Made by a program: the position numbers and the translations under genes | The notes under the pieces: generated by a model | Database searches by the model: none | Told to the model about the DNA's origin: nothing | The model's input: the letters and a program-made list of their open reading frames with translations, nothing else | Assembly (NCBI GenBank): GCA_004293365.1 | Contig: RDYN01000096.1 | Location: 1 to 37,656, forward strand | Source: Oscillatoriales cyanobacterium | GTDB taxonomy: Bacteria; Cyanobacteriota; Cyanobacteriia; Cyanobacteriales; Microcoleaceae | Length of the DNA stretch: 37,656 nt | Direction of reading: 5' to 3' | Part shown: piece by piece, positions 9,166 through 15,523 of the stretch | Layout of the letters: every line of letters begins with the position of its first letter | Position numbering within the stretch: position 1 is the first letter of the stretch

Positions 9166-10620
9166 ATGGAAGTTTACTGCACCCGTCCGGGCTGCCCGCG
9201 CCCTCAAAACAATTTTCCCGACCTCGATGACAGTTCGATGCTGAAAACGGTGCAGCAAAAGTTTTGCACGACTTGCGGAATGCCTCTGATTTTGAGCGGC
9301 CGCTATTTGCCCGTGAGGTTGTTGGGTCAAGGCGGTTTTGGGGCGGCGTTTTTGGCCCGAGACCGCTATACTCCGGCGATGCGGCAGTGCGTTGCTAAAC
9401 TTTTGCAGCCTTCGGCAAATATGACTCCGGCACAGCTAAAAATTGCTCAAACTCTGTTTGAACGGGAAGCAGCGGTGCTGGAAGAACTGGGAAACGAACA
9501 TTCGCAAATTCCGAGTTTGCTGGCGTTTTTTGAGCTGACTGTTCCGAGTTTGCAGCCGGGGAAAAATGACCCGTTTTTCTATCTGGTTCAAGAATTTATT
9601 GACGGTAAAAATTTGGAGGAGGAACTTGCTGTTAAAGGCAAGTTTTCGGAAGCGGAAACAATGGAGGTGCTGCGGGAAATTTTGAAGGTTCTCGATTTTG
9701 TCCACTCTCGCGGTTCGATTCACCGGGATATTAAACCTGCTAATATTATGCGGGCTAAAAGTGGTCGGCTTTATTTATTAGATTTTGGGGCTGTTAAACA
9801 GGTGACGCAAACTGCGGGTACTTCTAAGGCTTCGACTGGTATTTATTCTTTGGGTTACGCTCCGCCCGAACAGATGAACGGGCAAGAAGTTTATCCAGCA
9901 ACGGATTTTTATGCTTTGGCTGTGACTTGCATTACTTTGCTTAGCGGTTTGCCGCCGACGGAATTGTTTGATAGTTATGAAAATGAGTGGAATTGGCGAT
10001 CGCACGTACAGGTAAGCCCGCGTTTGGCTCAAGTTCTCGATCGAATGTTGTTACCCGCTCCCAGCCAGCGCTATCAATCGGCGATCGAGGTGGAAGCGGC
10101 TCTTAAATACAATTCTCAACAGCCTACGATGGTCGTGCAGCCGCGTTCTTTACCCACTCCGACTCCCCTACCGACTCAGCCGCCGCCACCGACTCAGCAA
10201 CCTCCTGTGCCTGTTCCCGCGACTCCTCCGGGAAACCTGCAATCTGGGCCGCGAAGGGCTTTTTCGATTTGGGATATTTTGGGTGGGGCTGCGTTTACGG
10301 GTTTTGAGGGGGGGTTGCTGGCGATCGCCCTGACGAGTTTGCTGCCATCTCCTGGCCTTAGCATCGGATTGTTGGGTGCGATCGTGGGGGGTTTGATTTA
10401 CGGCCAGTACCGCAGGGCGATCGAGCAAACTGAGATGCTGATTATCAGCGCAGGTACTTTGGCCGTGCTGTGGTTTTTCCCGGCTTTGCGCGCTGCAGTG
10501 ACGATTTATCCGAATTCTCCTTTCACAGGCGTGTTGTTTGTGGGATGGTTGGCTGCTTTGGGGGCGATCGCAGCCACAGCTATTTTTCGCTTAATTTATA
10601 AGTTACTTTCTACTTTCTAG
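9166..10620 (+). CDS. Zinc-ribbon Ser/Thr protein kinase with C-terminal membrane domain
   Basis: 484 aa in three parts. Residues 1-45 hold four Cys in CTRPGC and CTTCG pairs, a zinc-ribbon. Residues about 50-320 are a Hanks-type kinase: glycine loop GQGGFGAAFLAR (about 55-66), VAKLL lysine, HRDIKPANI (about 185-193), DFGAVKQ (about 205-211) and the APPEQ segment; all catalytic residues are present. A proline/glutamine-rich linker (about 335-375) leads to three or four hydrophobic segments to the end, so the kinase is membrane-anchored from its C-terminus. This is the cyanobacterial zinc-ribbon plus kinase layout. Substrate is unknown. The neighbouring downstream micro-protein genes lie 200 bases away on the same strand; a link is speculative. 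Confidence 0.92.
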   Translation: MEVYCTRPGCPRPQNNFPDLDDSSMLKTVQQKFCTTCGMPLILSGRYLPVRLLGQGGFGAAFLARDRYTPAMRQCVAKLLQPSANMTPAQLKIAQTLFEREAAVLEELGNEHSQIPSLLAFFELTVPSLQPGKNDPFFYLVQEFIDGKNLEEELAVKGKFSEAETMEVLREILKVLDFVHSRGSIHRDIKPANIMRAKSGRLYLLDFGAVKQVTQTAGTSKASTGIYSLGYAPPEQMNGQEVYPATDFYALAVTCITLLSGLPPTELFDSYENEWNWRSHVQVSPRLAQVLDRMLLPAPSQRYQSAIEVEAALKYNSQQPTMVVQPRSLPTPTPLPTQPPPPTQQPPVPVPATPPGNLQSGPRRAFSIWDILGGAAFTGFEGGLLAIALTSLLPSPGLSIGLLGAIVGGLIYGQYRRAIEQTEMLIISAGTLAVLWFFPALRAAVTIYPNSPFTGVLFVGWLAALGAIAATAIFRLIYKLLSTF

Positions 10621-10810
10621 TAGGGACAATGCTTTCAGCCTTCCCTAACCTGATTTCTATCACAACTCTAGCAAAGTAGCCATTTTAGGCACTTCTCGCC
10701 TTAGTGTAAATTTTTGTAACAATTTTAATTTTGTAGCTTTAGATACAGAAATATCTGATATAGTCATAAATAGGAACAGAAAAGCAGCCCAACCTTAAGC
10801 AAGGAAAACG

Positions 10811-10816
10811 GAGGAA
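10811..10816 (+). promoter_or_regulatory. Strong ribosome binding site of the 64-aa micro-protein
   Basis: GGAGGA ends six bases before the ATG at 10823. It is one of the best Shine-Dalgarno matches in the window and supports translation of this very short gene. Confidence 0.8.
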
Positions 10817-10822
10817 CCGGAT

Positions 10823-11017
10823 ATGTCTACCGAAAATCAAGCCCGCTCTCTGATGATGCGCCACCACCACATGGTGAAGAACCGGCAGCAATCCATGCTC
10901 AACCGCACCGCCACCGAAGTCGGAATGGAAGATACTCACTACTGGGGCCACATTCAAGGCAAGCCGCAGCCCAGCCTTCAAGCCAGTTACGATCGCAGCA
11001 ACGCCACCATGAGCTAA
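10823..11017 (+). CDS. Conserved-looking small protein A (64 aa, His-rich helix)
   Basis: I do not recognise a named family. The protein starts MSTENQARSLMMRHHHMVKNR and continues with a helical, Arg/Gln/His-rich N-terminal half (about residues 4-36) and a polar C-terminal half containing YWGHIQGKPQPS. It has no signal peptide, membrane segment or cysteine. A strong GGAGGA site precedes the ATG. The gene 62 bases downstream encodes a paralogue that shares the first 36 residues with few changes, which is strong evidence that both are real and under selection. Function is unknown. The HHH cluster could bind metal, but this is inference. Confidence 0.85.
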   Translation: MSTENQARSLMMRHHHMVKNRQQSMLNRTATEVGMEDTHYWGHIQGKPQPSLQASYDRSNATMS

Positions 11018-11079
11018 GGCAAAGCTCAATTTCCCCAATTGCCCGCAAGCCTATTACCTACATTTGGAGAAAACCAGTG

Positions 11080-11220
11080 ATGTCTACCCAACAACAAGCG
11101 CGCAGTCTGATGATGCGCCACCAACACCTCATCAAAAACCGTCAGGAATCTATGCTCAGCCGCGCGGCTGCTGAAGTTGGTTTAGATACTGGTTCTGCGG
11201 TGAGTGTCGATCGCAAATAA
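11080..11220 (+). CDS. Conserved-looking small protein B (46 aa, paralogue of A)
   Basis: Read by hand: MSTQQQARSLMMRHQHLIKN, then RQESMLSRAAAEVGLDTGSAVSVDRK and stop. Residues 1-36 align to protein A without a gap; the YWGHIQG-containing tail of A is absent. TTTGGAGA lies 10 bases before the ATG, a usable ribosome binding site. The spacing of 62 bases and same strand suggest a two-gene transcript formed by tandem duplication. The variable middle of the motif (HHH in A, HQH in B) shows that the two have diverged. No function can be assigned. Confidence 0.82.
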   Translation: MSTQQQARSLMMRHQHLIKNRQESMLSRAAAEVGLDTGSAVSVDRK

Positions 11221-11300
11221 CTCGTTTTTTCAACAGCGAGACAGTTGAATCGAGTCTGTTGTTTGCCAGCTAAACATTAATAATAACAGTTACAAAACCG

Positions 11301-11344
11301 TCGCGACTTGTTCTTGAGTTAGATATCTACAGAATAAGTCGCGA
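11301..11344. terminator. Hairpin downstream of the micro-protein pair
   Basis: 14-base arms (11301-11314 and 11331-11344; TCGCGACTTGTTCT against AGAATAAGTCGCGA) pair with one mismatch around a 16-nt loop. It is followed by TTAGTTTTAG rather than a clean T-run. It could be a weak terminator or a dispersed palindrome. Confidence 0.45.
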
Positions 11345-11481
11345 TTAGTTTTAGGGAATTGATTTAACACAAACAATGAAATATAATATTGCTCAACTAT
11401 ATTTTCCTATCGTTTCCGGTTGCATCGGAATGATTTAACCACAGAGGCCACAGAGAACACAGAGAACACAGAGAGAATAGA

Positions 11482-11713
11482 GAGATTAAGGGAGCATCTC
11501 AGTTTTGTATTTATACCATTTTGCGAAAATCGTGCAACACTCTTCCACCCCCCCTAGCCCCCCCTTGTAAAGGGGGGGGACAAGAATACTGTTGCATTCT
11601 TTTTTAAAATTGGTATTACAGTGCTGTCGGGAGTTCAAAAAGGTTCGTAGTACGGACTTCAGTCCGCTCTTTAAAAAATGCTGATTGCAAAACTGAGATG
11701 CTCCCGAGATTAA
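11482..11713. mobile_element. MITE with 8-bp target-site duplication
   Basis: An inverted repeat beginning GGGAGCATCTCAGTTTTG (11490-11507) is mirrored at 11686-11705 (TGCAAAACTGAGATGCTCCC). Directly outside it the octamer GAGATTAA is repeated at 11482-11489 and 11706-11713, an 8-bp target-site duplication. The element of 216 bp carries no transposase. A second element (11511-11618) is nested inside. The same terminal sequence occurs at 19131 and at 22018 (inverted). The parent transposon is not identified; GG ends and 8-bp duplication would suit an ISL3-like or similar IS. Confidence 0.85.
11511..11618. repeat. 105-bp fold-back element, copy 1 (nested)
   Basis: Imperfect terminal inverted repeats of about 35 bases (TATACCATTTTGCGAAAATC... 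against ...TTAAAATTGGTATTA) enclose C-tract/G-tract inner arms. The same element occurs at 32871-32976, where the outer 35 bases on each side are nearly identical and the centre differs. Confidence 0.8.
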
Positions 11714-11807
11714 TAATTCCAATGCTACAGAATTTGAGATCGCGCATCGGGCAAAGAACGATTAAACGACAAAAAAATAACTCATTGATTCGTCATTTGT
11801 TGGCAAT

Positions 11808-11842
11808 CTAAAATCTAAAATCTAAAATCTAAAATCTAAAAT
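11808..11842. repeat. Five-unit CTAAAAT heptamer repeat
   Basis: Five perfect CTAAAAT units lie 47 bases upstream of argJ. The rest of the 668-base spacer 11221-11888 holds the MITE, a CACAGAG-type short repeat at 11440-11475 and the hairpin at 11301. The repeat may sit in the argJ promoter region. Confidence 0.85.
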
Positions 11843-11888
11843 GATATAATCCCCTCTCAATAGAATAGAACGCTCTAGGGAGGTCATC

Positions 11889-13130
11889 ATGTCGGACTGG
11901 AAAGAAATTGGCGGCGGAGTTACAGCACCGAGAGGATATCGAGCATCGGGAATTACAGCGGGTTTGAAGCCTTCAGGCTTGCCGGATTTAAGTTTAATCT
12001 TGTCCGAGGTGGATGCGATCGCCGCAGGAGTCTTCACCACATCCACAGTCCGGGCTGCTTGCGTGGACTACTGCCGCGAGCGTTTGCAAGCTAAACCCAG
12101 CGCCAAAGCAATTTTGTGCAATGCCGGCCAAGCTAATGCGGCCACGGGCGAAGCAGGTTTAGCAGATGCCCTCGAAAGCGCGAAATTGTTGGGAGAAGCG
12201 CTGAATATTCCTTCTGAATCGATTCTTTTGGCATCCACTGGCGTGATCGGACAGCGGATTAAAATGGAGCCGCTGAGGGCGGGTATTCCGCGATTGGTTG
12301 CTGAGGCATCGGAAACTGGTTCTGATGCGGCTGCTAAGGCTATTTGTACGACTGATTTAGTGCCGAAAACGATCGCCCTGGAAACCATGTTTGGCGATCG
12401 CCCCGTGCGGATCGGCGGCATTTGCAAAGGTTCGGGAATGATTCACCCGAATATGGCAACAATGCTCGCATTTGTAACGTGTGATGCAGCAGTGTCGTCG
12501 CATTTGTGGCAGGAAATGGTCAGTCGGGCAGCTAACAGAAGTTTCAATCAAATTACTGTTGACGGCGACACCAGTACCAACGATTCGCTAATTGCTTTGA
12601 CTAACGGCCAATCCCGCACGCCTGCGATTACGGAAATGGGGGCGGATGCTGAAAAATTAGAGGCGATGCTAACAGAAGTTTGCGTGCATTTGGCAAAGGC
12701 GATCGCCCGTGACGGCGAAGGTGCAACTTGTTTGGTGGAAGTACAAGTTAGTGGCGCCGCCGACGAAGTTTCTGCGAGTAAAATTGCCAAAACAATTGTC
12801 GGTTCTTCTTTGGTGAAAGCTGCTATTTTTGGACGCGATCCGAATTGGGGAAGAATTGCGGCGGCTGCGGGGCGCGCGGGCGTTGCTTTTGAACAAGAGA
12901 ATTTGCGGATTCAATTGGGAGATTTTTTGATGATGGAAAACGGACAGCCGAAGGAGTTCGATAAATCTGCTGCGAGTAATTATATGAAGGCTGCTGCTGC
13001 TGGTGAATATCTGAAGGAAGACACGGTTTTAATTCAGGTTGCTGTCGGGAATGGCGGCGGTTTTGCGAAGGCTTGGGGATGCGATTTGAGTTACGACTAC
13101 GTGAAGATTAATGCGGAGTATACGACTTAA
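11889..13130 (+). CDS. argJ: Bifunctional ornithine acetyltransferase / N-acetylglutamate synthase
   Basis: A 413-aa ArgJ that recycles the acetyl group from N-acetylornithine to glutamate in arginine synthesis. Family landmarks are GGGVTAPRGYRASGITAGLK at the N-terminus, LCNAGQANAATG near residue 77, STGVIGQRI near 115, and the self-cleavage site GMIHPNMATMLAF near residues 185-197, whose threonine becomes the N-terminal nucleophile of the beta chain. The C-terminal half has FGRDPNWGRIAAAAGRAG. ATG at 11889 is preceded by AGGGAGG, a good ribosome binding site, and gives normal length. Monocistronic; convergent with the Uma2-type gene. Confidence 0.96.
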   Translation: MSDWKEIGGGVTAPRGYRASGITAGLKPSGLPDLSLILSEVDAIAAGVFTTSTVRAACVDYCRERLQAKPSAKAILCNAGQANAATGEAGLADALESAKLLGEALNIPSESILLASTGVIGQRIKMEPLRAGIPRLVAEASETGSDAAAKAICTTDLVPKTIALETMFGDRPVRIGGICKGSGMIHPNMATMLAFVTCDAAVSSHLWQEMVSRAANRSFNQITVDGDTSTNDSLIALTNGQSRTPAITEMGADAEKLEAMLTEVCVHLAKAIARDGEGATCLVEVQVSGAADEVSASKIAKTIVGSSLVKAAIFGRDPNWGRIAAAAGRAGVAFEQENLRIQLGDFLMMENGQPKEFDKSAASNYMKAAAAGEYLKEDTVLIQVAVGNGGGFAKAWGCDLSYDYVKINAEYTT

Positions 13131-13148
13131 GGGCAGTAATTTCAGAGG

Positions 13149-13222
13149 CCCGGGCGGTTGGAAACCGCGGCGACACAGCCCGGGCGGTTGGAAACCGCGG
13201 CGACACAGCCCGGGCGGTTGAA
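13149..13222. repeat. 30-bp tandem repeat, 2.5 units
   Basis: Units of 30 bp starting CCCGGGCGGTTGGAAACCGC occur at 13149-13178 and 13179-13208, with a partial third to 13222. Each unit contains the hairpin GCGGTTGGAAACCGC. It sits between the convergent argJ and Uma2-type genes. Related CGGTTGAAACCG motifs occur near 5985 and 6186. Confidence 0.85.
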
Positions 13223-13247
13223 AGAGACTGATTCCTCTAATTCTCAT

Positions 13248-13817
13248 TCAAACCATCGGCAAACTCAGCACAAATCCAGGCAACACATCTTCGCCGGACA
13301 AACTAACCGGAAACTGTACAATTTCCACCTCACGATTAGCGCGATAAATTTCCACTTGTTCGTCTTGAGGATTAATCAACCAACCCAAGCGCAAACCGCT
13401 GTTGAGATATTCCTGCATTTTCTCCTGAAGCGGCTTTAGCGAATCTGTGCGCGATCGCAATTCTATGACAAAATCAGGACAAATCGGCGGAAACTTCTCC
13501 CTTTGTTCATCAGTTAAAGCCGACCATCTTTCCAAGCTAACCCAAGCCGCATCAGGGGATCTATCTCCATTATTAGGAAGCCGAAAAATAGTTGAAGAAC
13601 TAAACACTCTCCCTAGCTGCGTTTGACGATTCCACAAGCCCAAATCTATAATTAAATTGGCTTCTCGATTGCCGCTGACTCCGCCTACTGGTGACATAAT
13701 AATGATTTCCCCTTTCGTTGTCCGTTCAAATTGCCAATCTCGATTCATCTGGCATAAACGGTAAAACTGTTCGTCTGTTAATTCGACACTATCTAAGTTT
13801 AAAGTAACGGTTGTCAT
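13248..13817 (-). CDS. Uma2-family (DUF820) putative restriction-endonuclease-like protein
   Basis: A 189-aa member of the very expanded cyanobacterial Uma2/DUF820 family, which has a PD-(D/E)XK nuclease-like fold. Visible pattern: LTDEQFYRLCQMN, WQFERTTKGEIIIMSPVGG, SPDAAWVSLERW (motif aspartate near residue 88), PPICPDFVIELRSRTDSLKPLQEKM (D/E-x-K type region with E near 119) and LGWLINPQDEQVEIYR. Nuclease activity is predicted by fold only; physiological role of the family is unresolved. The ATG at 13817 follows a GAGAGGT site. It is transcribed toward argJ. Confidence 0.9.
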   Translation of the reverse strand: MTTVTLNLDSVELTDEQFYRLCQMNRDWQFERTTKGEIIIMSPVGGVSGNREANLIIDLGLWNRQTQLGRVFSSSTIFRLPNNGDRSPDAAWVSLERWSALTDEQREKFPPICPDFVIELRSRTDSLKPLQEKMQEYLNSGLRLGWLINPQDEQVEIYRANREVEIVQFPVSLSGEDVLPGFVLSLPMV

Positions 13818-13940
13818 TTTATTACCTCTCTTCTCTTCTCTTCTTCTCTCTTCAGTCTCGCGTTGCGCGGACTTTGTTTTTGTAGAAGCGATTGAAATCG
13901 CCGATTCCTGTGCCGATTCCTAAATCGCCGCTAATCTATT

Positions 13941-14096
13941 TTAGCGCCGTTTATGGCCGATCGCGATTAGGGCGATCGCACCCAACACCCCTAGAACAAA
14001 TCCCCAACCAATACTAGACCAAAAAACGGTATTCGCAGGGATTTGATTTTGCTGACTGTGCAAAATAACACGATCGTTATTACCTCCCAAGAAATA
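13941..14096 (-). pseudogene. Remnant reading frame ending in a membrane anchor
   Basis: In the minus direction from 14096 to TAA at 13943-13941 the frame encodes about 50 residues ending FWSSIGWGFVLGVLGAIALI and a basic GHKRR tail, a typical C-terminal transmembrane anchor. An in-frame TAG bounds it upstream and no start is evident, so it looks like the 3' end of a lost gene. Alternatively it is a fortuitous reading of HIP1-rich DNA. Confidence 0.3.
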
Positions 14097-14345
14097 GCCC
14101 TATTTCGCTCCGAATTAGCCGCCTATCCCGAAGCTTTAAAAGCCCTCGACGAAATCGAAGATGGCGAGGTAAATATCGAATATTCTTCAACCCGCTTGGA
14201 GTGGGTTTCGTTTGTGTCGCCTCGAATTCGATTCGCCGGGAATCTCAATCGCCCGCAATTTCAAGCACTATTTTACCCGTTACTGAGCCTGTTTCTAACA
14301 ACTCATGGGCGGCTTGAGCTTGTTCTAGCGGGAAAGTTTGGCTGA
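14043..14345 (+). pseudogene. Small acidic ORF or truncated gene remnant
   Basis: From a TTG at 14043, residues 1-45 (VQNNTIVITSQEIALF, then LAAYPEALKALDEIEDGE) look like a real helical acidic protein. Later residues lose this character, and the last 100 bases overlap the 3' end of the MDR oxidoreductase on the other strand. It is probably a 5' fragment of a gene whose remainder was lost, or a spurious frame. The upper bound of the plausible part is about 14180. Confidence 0.3.
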
Positions 14346-15252
14346 CGTGAATTTTGAGCAAATCGCGATCGCACAAACGAGCGCACTGCTGCAAAATCTT
14401 CGCCTGCTGTTCCTGTTCCTCCACCAAACCTTGCAGCATCGGTGTTAACATTAATTCCAGACTAATTCGCAGATTTCGCGTTCTCGCCGTTTTCAAATTC
14501 CCCAAAGCCGGATCGGGTTCCAAAATCGTTACCAAATCTCCGTAAATCTTCACAGCCGGAATAGTTTGGTAAAAAGTTTCTCCCCCGACAGTATCGAAAG
14601 CCAAATCAACTCCTTGTCCCTGAGTCCAAGTCAAAACCCGATCGACAACATCGGTATTTTTGTATAAAATAACTGAATCTGCCCCTAACTGCCTTACAAA
14701 TTCGGCTTTTGCTTCGGAACTAACAGTAGTGCAAACCTCAGCACCCTGCAATGAAGCCAACTGTATCGCGACGTGGCCGACACCGCCTGCACCAGCTAGA
14801 ATTAGCACTTTTTGTCCGGGTTGCAAGCGCCCTCGATCGTACAGGGATTCCCATGCTGTAATTAAAACTAACGGTGCAGCCGCTGCCTCAGCAAAACTTA
14901 AAGCAGCAGGCTTGAGGGCGAGAAAACGTTCGTCTACAACGGCAAACTCGGCATAAGTACCGATCGACCCGCCCAAACCCCCGTGGCAGAAAAAAACCTC
15001 GTCTCCCACTTGGACACTCTGCACCGCAGCACCGACAGCCTCTACCACTCCAGCACCGTCGCACCCCAAAACGTGAGGAGTTTTCTCGGGGTAAAAAGTG
15101 CCGCGCGATCGCAACTTAGTATCTATCGGATTGATCCCCGCCGCCCGCAACCGCACCAAAACTTCAGTTTCTGTTTGTATAGTAGGGGCTGAGATATCTT
15201 GCAGTTTCAATACGGACGGGCTTCCGGGCGTTTCAAAAACGATCGCTTTCAT
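14245..15252 (-). CDS. Quinone-oxidoreductase-like MDR family enzyme
   Basis: A zinc-free medium-chain dehydrogenase/reductase. The start chosen is ATG at 15252 (MKAIVFETPGSPSVLKLQ), the usual N-terminus of the family and giving 335 aa; the open frame continues upstream to 15312 with 20 atypical residues. Landmarks are AAGINPIDTKLR, PHVLGCDGAGVVEAVG, the NADPH-binding GAGGVGHVAIQLA near residue 151 and VDLAFDTVGG. The cysteine ligands of zinc alcohol dehydrogenases are not seen. It is predicted to reduce quinones or enones with NADPH in the cytoplasm. Substrate is unknown. Its stop codon lies inside the neighbouring plus-strand remnant. Confidence 0.9.
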   Translation of the reverse strand: MKAIVFETPGSPSVLKLQDISAPTIQTETEVLVRLRAAGINPIDTKLRSRGTFYPEKTPHVLGCDGAGVVEAVGAAVQSVQVGDEVFFCHGGLGGSIGTYAEFAVVDERFLALKPAALSFAEAAAAPLVLITAWESLYDRGRLQPGQKVLILAGAGGVGHVAIQLASLQGAEVCTTVSSEAKAEFVRQLGADSVILYKNTDVVDRVLTWTQGQGVDLAFDTVGGETFYQTIPAVKIYGDLVTILEPDPALGNLKTARTRNLRISLELMLTPMLQGLVEEQEQQAKILQQCARLCDRDLLKIHVSQTFPLEQAQAAHELLETGSVTGKIVLEIAGD

Positions 15253-15361
15253 CAGGGGTATTAACTCTATTTTCGCCTTCACTTCCGATCCTACCTTGTA
15301 TGTGTTACCCATCGGTGACGATACTTAGTTATTTTTAATAAATAGATTGGCTTTAATTCAA

Positions 15362-15395
15362 TTGACAATTGACAGTTGACAATTGACAATTGACA
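15362..15395. repeat. GACAATT heptamer repeat
   Basis: TTGACAATTGACAGTTGACAATTGACAATTGACAG is made of near-identical heptamers. It lies in the divergent spacer between the MDR enzyme and the GGDEF/EAL gene. Confidence 0.8.
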
Positions 15396-15523
15396 GCGAC
15401 CTCTACCAAGAAGGAAGAGGATTGGAGTAATGAATAGTCTTCTTTTAATTTCTCCCGATCGGGGTTCCGGGTTTAAACAAATTCTTTCTGGTAACTACTA
15501 TAATTGTCGAGCGGTGCTAATCG

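Noticed and set aside
10621..10822. tRNA or small structured RNA between the kinase and the micro-proteins
   Set aside because: No cloverleaf, conserved T-loop or terminator hairpin could be formed by eye.
13149..13222. CRISPR repeat-spacer unit (30-bp repeats with internal hairpin)
   Set aside because: The 30-bp units abut directly, leaving no room for spacers, and there are only 2.5 of them.
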